64,000 bases of DNA. Origin: Pseudomonas zanjanensis (GTDB lineage: Bacteria; Pseudomonadota; Gammaproteobacteria; Pseudomonadales; Pseudomonadaceae). The notes under the pieces are model-generated. The model saw only the letters and a program-made list of their open reading frames with translations. It was not told the origin of the DNA and did not search any database. Made by a program: the position numbers and the translations under genes. Below, piece after piece: positions 27,066 to 36,780 of this stretch; position 1 is the first letter of the stretch; each line of letters starts with the position of its first letter. The stretch lies in assembly GCF_014268745.2 (NCBI RefSeq), contig NZ_JABWRB020000001.1, forward strand, positions 3,534,001 to 3,598,000, in the 5' to 3' direction.

Positions 27066-28969
27066 CCTTGCGTCGCCGTTGGGACATCAACACCCGCACC
27101 CAGCTCATCGCCCTCGGCCCAGCGTTGCTGCTGACCTTGCTGCTGATCACTTTCTTTACCTTCGTGCGGATCCAGGACTTGCGCCAGGAGCTCAATCACA
27201 CCGGGCAACTGATCGCCAACCAACTGGCCCCCGCCACGGAATACGGCGTGATTTCCGGCAACAAAGAGGTGCTCGAAAGCCTGCTCACCGCAACCCTGGC
27301 GACCCCACACGTGCGCTTCCTGGAAGTCCAGGACAGCGCCGACAAGGTCCTGGTGTATGTCGAACAACCCGAGCAGGTCCACAGCCGTGCCCAGCAGATC
27401 GACGTCTTCCAGGCCCCGGTGCGCCTGCAGCGCATTGCCCTGAACAATGATTTCCTGCAAGGCAACAGCAGCGCCATGGAGGCGGCTGGCGAGGATTACC
27501 TGGGCCGCGTGATCGTCGGCATGTCCAGCGACGCCTTCAGCCAGCGGCAACAGGAAATCCTGTTCAAGGCCGCGATCCTGGCGTTGTTCGCCCTGCTGTT
27601 CACCTTCCTGGTGGCACGTCGGCTGGCGACCAGCCTGTCCCGGCCGATCCGCGACATCGGCAACGCGGTCAAGGCTATCCAGCAAGGCGACTACAGTACC
27701 CCGCTGCCCATCGTCGATGACACCGAACTGGGGGCCTTGTCGCGGCACATCAACAACCTGGCCGACGGCCTGGAACAAGCCAGCCGCGAACAGCAGCAGG
27801 CCATGGCACAGCTGATCAAGACCCGCGAAGAAGCGGAAAAAGCCAACAGCGCCAAGTCCGAGTTCCTGGCGATGATGAGCCATGAACTGCGCACGCCCAT
27901 GAACGGCGTACTGGGCATGTTGCAGCTGCTGGAAACCACCCGCATGACCGACGAGCAGCACGAGTACACGGCGCTGGCTTCGGAATCCACCGAACACCTG
28001 TTGAAAGTGATCAACGACATCCTCGACTTCTCGCGCATCGAGCGCTCGGCCCTGGAACTGGAGCACATCCCGTTCAACCTGGCCGAACTGGTGGGCAGTT
28101 GCGCGCAGTCTTTCCAGCACAGCGCCGCGCAGCGCAAGCTGGGCCTGGACCTGCTGGTCCCGGACGACATGCAGGCCTTGCAGGTCCAGGGCGATCCGAC
28201 GCGGATCCGGCAGATCCTGGTGAACCTGATCGGCAACGCACTGAAATTCACCGAGCAAGGCCGTGTCACCGTGCAATGCCAGTGGCAGGCCCTGGACCAC
28301 GAACTGCTGTGGTTCACCTGCACGGTGCGCGACAGTGGCATCGGCATCCCCGCCGAGAGCCTGGAGCGCATGTTCGATGCCTTCCAGCAGGCCGACAATT
28401 CGATTTCCCGGCGCTACGGCGGCACAGGCCTGGGCCTGCCGATCGCCCGCACCCTGGCCGAACGCATGGGCGGGACGCTGCGGGCCCAGAGCGAAGAAGG
28501 CCAAGGCTCGGTGTTCACTCTCGAGATCCCGCTGGCCCTGTCGCGCCAGACACCAGCGACCCTGGTGCCGCGCCTGCCTATCGGCAGCGGCAGCGGCGAT
28601 GGCGAAGGCCGCAACGTGTTGCTGGTGGAAGACAATCCGGTCAACCAGACGGTGGTCGAAGCCATGCTGCGCAGCCTGGGTTTCACCGTCAGCATCGCCA
28701 CCGATGGCGCCCAGGCCGTACGCAGCGCCGAAAGCCTGATTTTCGAAGCGATCCTCATGGATTGCCGGTTGCCCATCATCGATGGCTACGAAGCCACGCG
28801 GCAGATCCGCCAGTTGCCGGGTTGCGACCAGGTGCCGATCATCGCCCTGACGGCCAACGCCTTGCAGGGCGACCGCGAAGCCTGCCTCGCGGCGGGCATG
28901 AACGATTACCTGGCCAAGCCGTTCAAAAGGAACGAACTGCAACAGATTCTGCAGCGCTGGGTGAATTAG
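27062..28969 (+). CDS. Hybrid sensor histidine kinase / response regulator
   Basis: 635 aa. Transmembrane helix about 18-38, a periplasmic domain of about 130 residues, second helix about 165-185, HAMP, H-box MMSHELRTPMNGVLGMLQLL, N-box LVNLIGNALKFT, ATP lid and GGTGLGLPIA, then a receiver domain with LLVEDNPVNQ, phosphoacceptor Asp in LMDCRLPIIDGYEA and Lys in DYLAKPFKRNE. No HPt domain, so phosphate must pass to another protein. Position next to fabA and the domain order match the P. aeruginosa PA1611 kinase, reported to interact with RetS in the Gac/Rsm network. Orthology is inferred from context. Confidence 0.92.
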   Translation: MTLRRRWDINTRTQLIALGPALLLTLLLITFFTFVRIQDLRQELNHTGQLIANQLAPATEYGVISGNKEVLESLLTATLATPHVRFLEVQDSADKVLVYVEQPEQVHSRAQQIDVFQAPVRLQRIALNNDFLQGNSSAMEAAGEDYLGRVIVGMSSDAFSQRQQEILFKAAILALFALLFTFLVARRLATSLSRPIRDIGNAVKAIQQGDYSTPLPIVDDTELGALSRHINNLADGLEQASREQQQAMAQLIKTREEAEKANSAKSEFLAMMSHELRTPMNGVLGMLQLLETTRMTDEQHEYTALASESTEHLLKVINDILDFSRIERSALELEHIPFNLAELVGSCAQSFQHSAAQRKLGLDLLVPDDMQALQVQGDPTRIRQILVNLIGNALKFTEQGRVTVQCQWQALDHELLWFTCTVRDSGIGIPAESLERMFDAFQQADNSISRRYGGTGLGLPIARTLAERMGGTLRAQSEEGQGSVFTLEIPLALSRQTPATLVPRLPIGSGSGDGEGRNVLLVEDNPVNQTVVEAMLRSLGFTVSIATDGAQAVRSAESLIFEAILMDCRLPIIDGYEATRQIRQLPGCDQVPIIALTANALQGDREACLAAGMNDYLAKPFKRNELQQILQRWVN

Positions 28970-29067
28970 AACAGCTCGCCAGACCATCTGTGACTGGCGT
29001 GAAAGGCGAAAGTGCGGCAGTCTTAGGCACCCGAACGAGCCTCGATTGGGGCTTGAATAAAAATTTC

Positions 29068-29086
29068 AGTGCACAGGTGTACATTC
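29068..29086. promoter_or_regulatory. Candidate fatty-acid-regulator operator upstream of fabA
   Basis: AGTGCACAGGTGTACATT contains the inverted repeat GTGCACAGGTGTAC about 135 bp before fabA. FabR/DesT-type TetR repressors control fabA-fabB through palindromes of this general form (ACA..TGT core). The palindrome is visible; binding by DesT/FabR is inferred. Confidence 0.45.
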
Positions 29087-29217
29087 ATTTCCCGTGTGCT
29101 GTGACTTTCACTACAACGCAATAGTCTATGAGTAGGCTGTCGATTCGAGGCATGAACGCTTCGATCGGCCGGGAAGATTTGCCCCACCCTGCCGCATGGG
29201 ACTATTGAGGAGCTCGC

Positions 29218-29733
29218 ATGACCAAACAAAACGCCTTTACCCGGGAAGATCTGCTGCGCTGCAGTCGCGGTGAGCTGTTCGGCCCAGGTAACGCGCAACT
29301 GCCCGCCCCGAACATGCTGATGGTGGATCGCATCACCCATATCAGCGAAGAGGGTGGCAAGTACGGCAAAGGTGAATTGGTCGCCGAGCTGGATATCACT
29401 CCGGACCTGTGGTTCTTCGCCTGCCACTTCGAAGGCGATCCGGTGATGCCGGGCTGCCTGGGCCTGGACGCCATGTGGCAACTGGTCGGTTTTTTCCTCG
29501 GCTGGCAAGGCCTGCCAGGTCGCGGACGCGCCCTGGGTTCGGGCGAAGTGAAGTTCTTTGGTCAGGTCCTGCCGACCGCCAAGAAAATCACCTATAACAT
29601 TCATATCAAACGCGTCCTCAAGGGCAAGCTGAACATGGCCATTGCCGATGGTTCGGTTGCCGTGGACGGTCGCGAGATCTACACCGCCGAAGGCCTCCGG
29701 GTCGGCGTTTTCACCTCCACTGACAACTTCTAA
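29218..29733 (+). CDS. fabA: 3-hydroxydecanoyl-ACP dehydratase/isomerase
   Basis: 171 aa, exact family length. It dehydrates 3-hydroxydecanoyl-ACP and isomerises trans-2- to cis-3-decenoyl-ACP, the branch point to unsaturated fatty acids. Active-site His in [20 protein letters not shown], with the partner Asp in GLDAMWQ. GAGGAG precedes the start. 11 bp ahead of fabB. Confidence 0.98.
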   Translation: MTKQNAFTREDLLRCSRGELFGPGNAQLPAPNMLMVDRITHISEEGGKYGKGELVAELDITPDLWFFACHFEGDPVMPGCLGLDAMWQLVGFFLGWQGLPGRGRALGSGEVKFFGQVLPTAKKITYNIHIKRVLKGKLNMAIADGSVAVDGREIYTAEGLRVGVFTSTDNF

Positions 29734-29744
29734 GGGTTATCCGC

Positions 29745-30965
29745 ATGCGCCGCGTCGTTATCACTGGTCTGGGCATCGTTTCGTGCCTGGGCAATGACAA
29801 AGAGACCGTCTCCGCTAACCTGCGTGCAAGTCGCCCTGGCATCCGGTTCAACCCGGAATATGCCGAAATGGGTCTGCGTAGCCAGGTTTCCGGCTCCATT
29901 GACCTTCCCCTCGAAGAACTGATCGATCGCAAGATCTACCGTTTCGTCGGCCATGCGGCGGCCTACGCCTACCTGGCCATGAAGGACGCCATCGCTGACT
30001 CCGGCTTGACCGAAGAGCAGGTTTCCAACCCGCGCACCGGCCTGGTCGCCGGCTCCGGCGGTGCCTCCACCTTGAACCAGATGGAAGCGCTGGACATCCT
30101 GCGCGAAAAAGGCGTCAAGCGTGTCGGCCCATACCGCGTCACGCGGACCATGAGCAGCACCGTTTCGGCCTGCCTGGCCACGCCGTTCAAGATCAAGGGC
30201 CTGAACTACTCCATCGCTTCTGCCTGCGCCACTAGTGCCCATTGCATCGGTACCGCCATGGAACAGATCCAGATGGGCAAGCAGGACATCGTGTTCGCCG
30301 GCGGCGGTGAAGAAGAACATTGGAGCCAGTCGTTCCTGTTCGACGCCATGGGTGCCCTGTCCAGCAAGCGCAACGACACGCCAGAAAAAGCTTCCCGTGC
30401 CTACGATGCCGACCGTGACGGCTTCGTCATCGCTGGCGGCGGCGGCATGGTCGTGGTCGAGGAGCTGGAACACGCCCTGGCCCGTGGTGCGAAGATCTAC
30501 GCGGAAATCGTCGGCTACGGCGCCACGTCCGATGGCTACGACATGGTCGCGCCAAGCGGCGAAGGTGCGGTGCGCTGCATGCAGATGGCCATGTCCACCG
30601 TCGATGCACCGATCGACTACCTGAACACCCACGGCACCTCGACCCCGGTCGGCGATGTCGCGGAAATGAAGGGTGTGCGCGAAGTGTTCGGCGACAAGGC
30701 CCCGGCCATCAGCTCCACCAAGAGCCTGTCGGGTCACTCCCTGGGCGCCGCCGGCGTTCACGAAGCGATCTACTGCATGCTGATGATGGAAGGCAACTTC
30801 ATGGCCGGTTCGGCCAACATCGACGAGCTGGACCCGGAAGTGGCCGACCTGCCCATCCTGACCAAGACTCGCGAAAACGCCACCATCAATACCGTGATGA
30901 GCAACAGCTTCGGCTTCGGTGGCACCAATGCCACCCTGGTGATGAAGCGCTGGCAGGGCAAGTAA
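29745..30965 (+). CDS. fabB: Beta-ketoacyl-ACP synthase I
   Basis: 406 aa. Catalytic triad visible: Cys in [14 protein letters not shown], His in [12 protein letters not shown], and His in [12 protein letters not shown]. It elongates the cis-3-decenoyl-ACP made by FabA. Cotranscribed with fabA; the operon ends at the terminator at 30985. Confidence 0.98.
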   Translation: MRRVVITGLGIVSCLGNDKETVSANLRASRPGIRFNPEYAEMGLRSQVSGSIDLPLEELIDRKIYRFVGHAAAYAYLAMKDAIADSGLTEEQVSNPRTGLVAGSGGASTLNQMEALDILREKGVKRVGPYRVTRTMSSTVSACLATPFKIKGLNYSIASACATSAHCIGTAMEQIQMGKQDIVFAGGGEEEHWSQSFLFDAMGALSSKRNDTPEKASRAYDADRDGFVIAGGGGMVVVEELEHALARGAKIYAEIVGYGATSDGYDMVAPSGEGAVRCMQMAMSTVDAPIDYLNTHGTSTPVGDVAEMKGVREVFGDKAPAISSTKSLSGHSLGAAGVHEAIYCMLMMEGNFMAGSANIDELDPEVADLPILTKTRENATINTVMSNSFGFGGTNATLVMKRWQGK

Positions 30966-30984
30966 GCCCCGCTGCTACGCCACA

Positions 30985-31021
30985 CAAAAAAACGCCCCGA
31001 CTGGTTCGGGGCGTTTTTTTT
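30985..31021 (+). terminator. fabA-fabB terminator
   Basis: AACGCCCCGA / TTCGGGGCGTT stem with a short CTGG loop, A7 before and T8 after, 19 bp past the fabB stop. The flanking A run makes it work on either strand. Confidence 0.93.
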
Positions 31022-31046
31022 GCCTGACGGATATGCCTGAATACCT

Positions 31047-31135
31047 TGTGGGAGCGGGCTTGCTCGCGAATGCGGCGGGTCAGACGGCACATTGCTAGCT
31101 GACACTCCGCATTCGCGAGCAAGCCCGCTCCCACA
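31047..31135. repeat. REP pair, type GGGAGCGGGCTTGCTCGCGA, inward
   Basis: Inverted pair with AATGCGG extensions, between the convergent fabB and DUF3859 gene ends. Confidence 0.94.
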
Positions 31136-31157
31136 TGAGATCTGCAGTGGGTGGAAT

Positions 31158-31622
31158 TCAGCGCACGACAAACCGCTGCTGTGTCAGCAGCCGATCACCC
31201 TGGAACACCATGAATCGCCACTCTCCCGGCACCACTTCGTGGCTTTCGGTGAATTCGTAGGCCATGACATCCTGGGGTGCGCCAGGTACCAGTTTCTGGA
31301 TGACCTCGAACTTGTCGTGGCGCACGCCATCGGGGGTGCGGATACCGGGAGTGAAGTACAACAGGGTCAACGGCTGGTCGTCAGCAACCTTGCCAGCCAA
31401 CTGATAGCGCATGCCGAATTTGGTGCCCAGCTTCGCCGGTACGCTCTCGGTCTGGCGGATCTGCTCGTTGCTGCGCCGCAGGACCCGCTCGCCCGATTGC
31501 AACTCAGCCTGGGGCCCTTCAAAGACACCATATTCCACCGGGCCTTCGACACGAACTTCCGCCTGGGCCAGGCCGCAGGTCAACAACAGCGCGACCAGTG
31601 CGCTTGAACGGGTGAGGTGCAT
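31158..31622 (-). CDS. DUF3859-type exported protein
   Basis: 154 aa from the ATG at 31622, which has AAGGAG upstream. Signal peptide MHLTRSSALVALLLTCGLAQA. The mature protein is a compact beta-rich domain (VEGPVEYGVFEGPQAELQSG; EVVPGEWRFMVFQGDRLLTQ). The family has no known function; a periplasmic location is expected. Confidence 0.85.
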   Translation of the reverse strand: MHLTRSSALVALLLTCGLAQAEVRVEGPVEYGVFEGPQAELQSGERVLRRSNEQIRQTESVPAKLGTKFGMRYQLAGKVADDQPLTLLYFTPGIRTPDGVRHDKFEVIQKLVPGAPQDVMAYEFTESHEVVPGEWRFMVFQGDRLLTQQRFVVR

Positions 31623-31730
31623 AGTGCGCTCCTTGATTGAGATGAGCGCGAGGGTATGACGCGGGAGTGACAGGCTGATGACAAAGCGATGTTGGCCATG
31701 CCAGCTATGGCCCGGGGATAGGGTTGCCCC

Positions 31731-31824
31731 TGTGGCGAGGGAGCTTGCTCCCGCTCGACTGCGCAGCAGTCGCCAGGTTTTGGGGCTACTGCGTAGCCCA
31801 GCGGGAGCAAGCTCCCTCGCCACA
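31731..31824. repeat. REP pair, type GAGGGAGCTTGCTCCCGC
   Basis: Inward pair in the gap between the amidohydrolase stop and the DUF3859 gene start, both on the minus strand. Confidence 0.93.
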
Positions 31825-31833
31825 AAAGCGGGC

Positions 31834-32844
31834 TTAGCGGGCCACTGAGCGGGGCAGCACCGCCAGGAAGTTATCCCGCGCCACTCTCCTCGCCACGTCT
31901 TGCGGCAAGGCATCGAGGAACGGATCGAAGCTGCGCAGTTCCTCACCCAACTTGTTGAAACGCCCAACCACATCCGACCCCACCATGAAACGCTCAGGAA
32001 AGCGCTCCACCAGCTTTACCCACTCAACCCGAGGCTTGCCCGCCTCATCCAGCAAGTACGGCGTGAGTACGCTCCAGGACAGGTCGACGTAGAGATTGGG
32101 GTAGGCCTCGAGCAGGCGGGTCAGGGTCGGCAGCAGAAAATCCAAGCAGGTCTGGTGACGATGGATTTCCATGCTGGTGCCTGCATGAGCCCAGATGAAG
32201 CGCGTATGCGGGTGATTGCGCAACGGCTCCTCGATTTCCGCCAGGTACAGCGGATTTTTCTCACGCTTGGACGTGATGTTGGAATGCAGCATCACTGGCA
32301 GGTCGTTTTCCGCCGCCAGGTGATAGATCCGCGTCATGGCTTCGTTGTTGGCCCGTGGCGTGTCGCCCGAGGTCAGCGCCGTCAGGTCGTCATGGCGGGT
32401 GAAGACCTCACCGATGCCCTGCCACAACCCCGGATAGAGATCGAGCATGCGCTGGATATGGGCGGCGGAGTTCTTGTCGTTGGGATTGAAGCCCGACAGG
32501 AACGGATGGAAGTGCTGGCGCTGTTCGTCGGTCAGCTTGCTCACTGCCGCGGCGACGATCACATCGGTGGCGCTGTACCAATAGGCGTCCGCGTCATCAC
32601 CGGCGTAATAACGCGGACGCTTGGGCTCGTCCTCATGCCATTTCTTGGCCACCGGCACGCCGGAAATCATCACATGCTCAATGCGATTGTCCGCCATCGC
32701 CTGAAGCAGCTTGGGCATGCCGGCGCTTTCCTGGAAGAAATCGACGTAATGCAGGTGCGCATCGCTGTAGGCATATTCGCGGGCCATGGCGGTGGCGCTC
32801 GAAACGACCAGCAGCCAGGCAAGGATCAAACGGGTCAAAGGCAC
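31834..32844 (-). CDS. Exported amidohydrolase-family (metal-dependent hydrolase) protein
   Basis: 336 aa from the GTG at 32844, chosen because TGGAGA lies 7 bases upstream and the protein then begins with a clean signal peptide (MPLTRLILAWLLVVSSATAMA). The first metal motif is HLH in YSDAHLHYVDFF; later His in MLHSNIT and IWAHAG, and Asp in VGSDVVG, fit the amidohydrolase_2 barrel. A periplasmic member is less usual. Substrate unknown. Confidence 0.88.
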   Translation of the reverse strand: MPLTRLILAWLLVVSSATAMAREYAYSDAHLHYVDFFQESAGMPKLLQAMADNRIEHVMISGVPVAKKWHEDEPKRPRYYAGDDADAYWYSATDVIVAAAVSKLTDEQRQHFHPFLSGFNPNDKNSAAHIQRMLDLYPGLWQGIGEVFTRHDDLTALTSGDTPRANNEAMTRIYHLAAENDLPVMLHSNITSKREKNPLYLAEIEEPLRNHPHTRFIWAHAGTSMEIHRHQTCLDFLLPTLTRLLEAYPNLYVDLSWSVLTPYLLDEAGKPRVEWVKLVERFPERFMVGSDVVGRFNKLGEELRSFDPFLDALPQDVARRVARDNFLAVLPRSVAR

Positions 32845-32970
32845 GGGCGGTCTCCAGAAGCCATGAACAGCGTAGACCCTCGCCGTCCCGCCTGGGTTCA
32901 AGGCGCATGTGCAGTGTCTGCCGGCGGCGGGTTATGCTTCGGCCAACCGTTGTTCAACCTGGAAGACAAC

Positions 32971-33831
32971 ATGACCACCCTCCTGACCGTTCGCCCCCGC
33001 GCCGAAGACGTCGAAGGCCAGCCGATCCTTCGCCCGCTGCCGTCCGCCAAATGCCGCAGCGTCGGGCCTTTCGTGTTTTTCGATCATATGCTGCCAACCA
33101 CCTACCCGGCCGGCAAAGGCATGAACATCCGCCAGCATCCACACATTGGCCTGTCCACCCTCACCTACCTGTTCGAAGGCAAACTCCAGCACAAGGACAG
33201 CCTGGGCTCCGACCAGGTGGTGGACGCTGGCGATGTCAGCTGGATGACCGCCGGCAGCGCCATCGCCCACGTCGAGCGCACCCCGGAGTCATTGCTGGGC
33301 AGCCCTTTCGTCATGCACGGGTTGCAAGTCTGGCTGGCCTCGCCCAAGTCCCACGAACAGGGCCCGGGGCACTACAGCCATCACCCCGCGCAGAGCCTGC
33401 CGGTCAGTGAGAACCTGGGGGTCGGCATCCGCATGATCGCCGGGAGAGGCTTTTGCCTGGAATCACCGGTACCGGTGCTGTCGCCAACGCTGTACGCCGA
33501 GTTGAACCTGCAGACCGCAACGACCTTGCTGATTCCCACCGAGCATGAAGAACGGGCCCTGTATGTGCTCAGTGGCGAGGCGTTATTGGAGGGTGAGCCG
33601 GTAGAAGCCCATTCCCTGGTGATATTGCCAGCCGGGGAAGCAATGACACTGTTTGCCGACAGCGATTGCCATGCCGTGCTGTTCGGCGGCGCGCCCCTGG
33701 ACGGGCCGCGGCGGATGAACTGGAATTTCGTTTCCAGCGACCCGGCCCGGATCGATGAAGCCCGCCGGCGCTGGGCGGCTGGGGACTGGCCGACGGTGCC
33801 GGGGGAAAGCGAGCGGATCGAGCTGCCCTGA
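32971..33831 (+). CDS. Pirin family protein
   Basis: 286 aa from the ATG at 32971; the long open frame reaching back to 31900 is only the mirror of the amidohydrolase gene. Pirin N-domain with VGPFVFFDHM and the metal-binding HPHIGLSTLTY, plus HVERTPE. The C-terminal cupin is also present. Pirins include quercetinases and redox-responsive regulators; the role here is open. Confidence 0.93.
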   Translation: MTTLLTVRPRAEDVEGQPILRPLPSAKCRSVGPFVFFDHMLPTTYPAGKGMNIRQHPHIGLSTLTYLFEGKLQHKDSLGSDQVVDAGDVSWMTAGSAIAHVERTPESLLGSPFVMHGLQVWLASPKSHEQGPGHYSHHPAQSLPVSENLGVGIRMIAGRGFCLESPVPVLSPTLYAELNLQTATTLLIPTEHEERALYVLSGEALLEGEPVEAHSLVILPAGEAMTLFADSDCHAVLFGGAPLDGPRRMNWNFVSSDPARIDEARRRWAAGDWPTVPGESERIELP

Positions 33832-33850
33832 GTTCAGGGTTGTCTGGCTG

Positions 33851-33952
33851 GGCCCCTTCGCGAGCAAGCCCGCTCCCACAAGGACCGAGTCGCCCGCAGC
33901 ACTGTGGGCATCGCAGATCCACTGTGGGAGCGGGCTTGCTCGCGAAGGGGCC
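33851..33952. repeat. REP pair, type GGGAGCGGGCTTGCTCGCGA, outward
   Basis: Arms are in the opposite order to most pairs: CGCGAGCAAGCCCGCTCCCA first and its complement last, with GGCCCCTTCGCG / CGCGAAGGGGCC as the outer ends. Between the convergent pirin and dienelactone hydrolase ends. Confidence 0.93.
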
Positions 33953-33990
33953 AGTCCTGACACCAACAATGCTCAGTACCCGCCCCAACC

Positions 33991-34719
33991 TCAGCCCTTG
34001 AACACTTCATCCAACAAATTATGCATCGAGCGGAACGCCCGCCCGGCAACCTTGGCGTCGTACATCATCTTGCCCGGCACATTGGCCTGCGGATCAGTGA
34101 ACGAGTGCACCGCACCGCCGTAGCTCAGCAACTGCCAATCCACCCCGGCGGCATTCATTTCCTCTTCAAAGGCCGGCAGCTGCTCTTTCGGCACCAGCGG
34201 GTCGCAAGCGCCATGCATCACCAGCACCGCGCCCTTGATGTTCTGCGCATCGGCCGGGTTCGGTGTATCCAGGGTGCCGTGGAAGGAAATCGCGGCCTTG
34301 AGCGGTGCGCCGGTGCGCGCCAACTCCAGTGAACAGCAACCGCCGAAGCAGAAGCCGAACGTGGCCAGCTTCGTCGTGTCGACCTCGGCTTCGCCTTGGC
34401 TTTGCAACTGCTCGAACGCAGCCTGCATGCGCTTGCGCAACAATGCCCGGTCGTTCTTGAGGGGCATCATCGCCGCCCCCGCCTCATCGGCATTGGTCGG
34501 GCGCACCGTTTGCCCATACAAGTCGGCGATCAGCACCACATAACCGTTGGCCGCCACCGACTTGGCAATGTCCTCGGCACCCGCCCCGACACCCATCCAG
34601 TTCGGCGCCATCAGCAAACCCGGGCGCGGGCCCTGCTGGTTAATGTCGAAGGCCAGGCGCCCTTCATAACTTTGACCATCGATCTGATAGACCAGCGAAC
34701 GAACCGTAACCTGACTCAT
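33991..34719 (-). CDS. Dienelactone hydrolase family protein
   Basis: 242 aa. The nucleophile Cys is in FGFCFGGCCSLELA, Asp in HGACDPLVPKEQ, and His in GGAVHSFTDPQA, the Cys-Asp-His triad of dienelactone hydrolases. An APNWMGVG segment is also typical. No catechol pathway genes are nearby, so the physiological ester is unknown. Confidence 0.94.
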   Translation of the reverse strand: MSQVTVRSLVYQIDGQSYEGRLAFDINQQGPRPGLLMAPNWMGVGAGAEDIAKSVAANGYVVLIADLYGQTVRPTNADEAGAAMMPLKNDRALLRKRMQAAFEQLQSQGEAEVDTTKLATFGFCFGGCCSLELARTGAPLKAAISFHGTLDTPNPADAQNIKGAVLVMHGACDPLVPKEQLPAFEEEMNAAGVDWQLLSYGGAVHSFTDPQANVPGKMMYDAKVAGRAFRSMHNLLDEVFKG

Positions 34720-34752
34720 GACGGACTCCTCTTTGACTGAACACCAGAAATG

Positions 34753-34777
34753 AAAAAACCCGCCGAAGCGGGTTTTT
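34753..34777 (-). terminator. htpG terminator
   Basis: AAAAACCCGC / GCGGGTTTTT hairpin with a CGAA loop, 12 bp past the htpG stop on the minus strand. It also separates htpG from the dienelactone hydrolase gene. Confidence 0.88.
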
Positions 34778-34788
34778 CCTGCACTTGT

Positions 34789-36693
34789 TTAAGCTGACAG
34801 TTCAACCAACAGCTTGTTCAGGCGACGCACATACGCCGCCGGGTCCTTCAGGCTGTCGCCGGCCGCCAGGGCCGCCTGGTCGAACAGGATGTGCGACAGA
34901 TCGCCGAAACGCTCTTCGCTCTGCTCGTTGTCGAGTTTTTCCACCAGCGGGTGGGCCGGGTTGAATTCGAAGATCGGCTTGGAGTCCGGGACTTTCTGGC
35001 CGCTGGCTTCGAGGATCTGGCGCATTTGCAGGCCCAGGTCCTGCTCACCGATGGCCAGGATCGCCGGGGAGTCGGTCAGGCGGTGCGAGACGCGCACTTC
35101 GCTGACAGCGTCGCCCAGGGCGGTCTTGATCCGCTCGACCAGGCCTTCCTTGCTCTTGGCGACTTCTTCGGCGGCTTTCTTGTCTTCTTCCGAATCCAGG
35201 TTGCCGAGGTCCAGGTCACCACGGGCCACATCGACGAAGCTCTTGCCGTCGAACTCGTTGAGGTAGCTCATCAGCCACTCGTCGATGCGGTCGGTCAGCA
35301 GCAGCACTTCGATGCCTTTCTTGCGGAAGACTTCCAGGTGCGGGCTGTTCTTGACCTGCGCATAGGTTTCACCGGTCAGGTAGTAGATCTTGTCCTGGCC
35401 TTCCTTGGCGCGGGCCAGGTAATCGGCCAGGCCAACGATCTGCTCGCCATCGTCACCCTGGGTCGACGCAAAGCGCAGCAGGCCGGCGATTTTCTCTTTG
35501 TTGGCGAAATCCTCGGCCGGACCTTCCTTCATCACTTGGCCGAAGTTCTTCCAGAAGCTCTTGTACTGATCAGGCTCGTTCTTCGCCAGTTTTTCCAGCA
35601 TGTCCAGCACGCGCTTGGTCAGTGCCGACTTCATGGAGTCGATGATCGGATCTTTCTGCAGGATTTCCCGCGAAACGTTCAGCGACAAATCGTTGGAATC
35701 CACCACGCCCTTGATGAAGCGCAGGTACAGCGGCAAGAACGATTCGGCCTGGTCCATCACGAACACACGCTGCACGTACAGCTTCAAGCCCCGTGGCGCT
35801 TCGCGCTGGTACAAGTCGAACGGTGCACGGGCCGGCACGTACAGCAGTGAGTTGTACTCCAGCTTGCCTTCGACCTTGTTATGGCTCCAGCTCAGCGGGT
35901 TCTCGTAGTCGTGGGCGATGTGCTTGTAGAACTCCTGGTATTCCTCGTCTTTCACTTCGGTGCGTGGACGGGTCCACAGGGCACTGGCGCGGTTGACGGT
36001 TTCCCACTCCACTTCAGGCTTTTCTTCGCCTTCGGCGGCGGTGACTTCCTTCGGCAGCTCGATGGGCAGCGCGATATGGTCGGAGTACTTCTTGATGATG
36101 TTGCGCAGGCGCCAACCGTCGGCGAACTCGTCTTCGCCGGACTTGAGGTGCAGCACGATGCGGGTACCGCGATCAGCCTTGTCGACGGTGGCGACTTCAA
36201 ACTCGCCTTCGCCCTTGGACGACCAATGCACGCCTTCGCTCGCAGCGAGGCCGGCACGGCGGCTGAACACTTCGACCTGGTCGGCCACGATGAACGCCGA
36301 ATAGAACCCGACGCCGAATTGACCAATCAGGTGGGAATCTTTCTTCTGGTCGCCGGACAGGTTCTTCATGAAGTCGGCGGTGCCGGACTTGGCGATGGTG
36401 CCCAGGTGCGTGATCACTTCTTCGCGGCTCATGCCGATGCCGTTGTCTTCGAGAGTGACGGTTTTCGCGTCCTTGTCGAAGCTCACACGGATTTTCAGCT
36501 CGGCGCCGCCTTCCAGCAGTTCAGGCTTGGAAAGGGCTTCGAAACGTAATTTGTCGACAGCGTCAGAGGCGTTCGAAATCAGCTCGCGAAGGAAAATTTC
36601 CTTATTCGAATACAGCGAGTGAATCATCAGGTGCAGCAGTTGCTTCACCTCGGTCTGGAAGCCCAGGGTTTCCTTTTGAGTTTCCACGCTCAT
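34789..36693 (-). CDS. htpG: Chaperone HtpG (Hsp90)
   Basis: 634 aa from the ATG at 36693 ([20 protein letters not shown]). A second ATG two codons upstream (36699) is closer to the GGAG site and could be used. The GHKL ATPase domain shows [22 protein letters not shown] and [12 protein letters not shown]; middle and C-terminal dimerisation domains are full length. Cytoplasmic ATP-dependent chaperone. Confidence 0.98.
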   Translation of the reverse strand: MSVETQKETLGFQTEVKQLLHLMIHSLYSNKEIFLRELISNASDAVDKLRFEALSKPELLEGGAELKIRVSFDKDAKTVTLEDNGIGMSREEVITHLGTIAKSGTADFMKNLSGDQKKDSHLIGQFGVGFYSAFIVADQVEVFSRRAGLAASEGVHWSSKGEGEFEVATVDKADRGTRIVLHLKSGEDEFADGWRLRNIIKKYSDHIALPIELPKEVTAAEGEEKPEVEWETVNRASALWTRPRTEVKDEEYQEFYKHIAHDYENPLSWSHNKVEGKLEYNSLLYVPARAPFDLYQREAPRGLKLYVQRVFVMDQAESFLPLYLRFIKGVVDSNDLSLNVSREILQKDPIIDSMKSALTKRVLDMLEKLAKNEPDQYKSFWKNFGQVMKEGPAEDFANKEKIAGLLRFASTQGDDGEQIVGLADYLARAKEGQDKIYYLTGETYAQVKNSPHLEVFRKKGIEVLLLTDRIDEWLMSYLNEFDGKSFVDVARGDLDLGNLDSEEDKKAAEEVAKSKEGLVERIKTALGDAVSEVRVSHRLTDSPAILAIGEQDLGLQMRQILEASGQKVPDSKPIFEFNPAHPLVEKLDNEQSEERFGDLSHILFDQAALAAGDSLKDPAAYVRRLNKLLVELSA

Positions 36694-36734
36694 GGTCATC
36701 AAACTCCAAGTGGATGGTGGTGTCCGCCTCGCTG

Positions 36735-36759
36735 AGATTGGCGGCGGGATGTCCTCAAG
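36735..36759 (-). promoter_or_regulatory. Candidate heat-shock (RpoH) promoter of htpG
   Basis: On the minus strand CTTGAG (36754-36759) and CCAATCT (36735-36741) resemble the CTTGAA / CCCATNT boxes of sigma32, with 12 bases between, about 40 bp before the htpG start. The match is partial, so confidence is low. Confidence 0.35.
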
Positions 36760-36780
36760 GTGGGGGCGACGCGGATGATT

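Noticed and set aside
26870..28987. 705-codon open frame on the minus strand
   Set aside because: Mirror of the hybrid histidine kinase, whose H, N, G and receiver motifs are all present on the plus strand.
31900..32970. N-terminal extension of the pirin frame
   Set aside because: Antisense to the amidohydrolase. The pirin domain begins exactly at the ATG at 32971.
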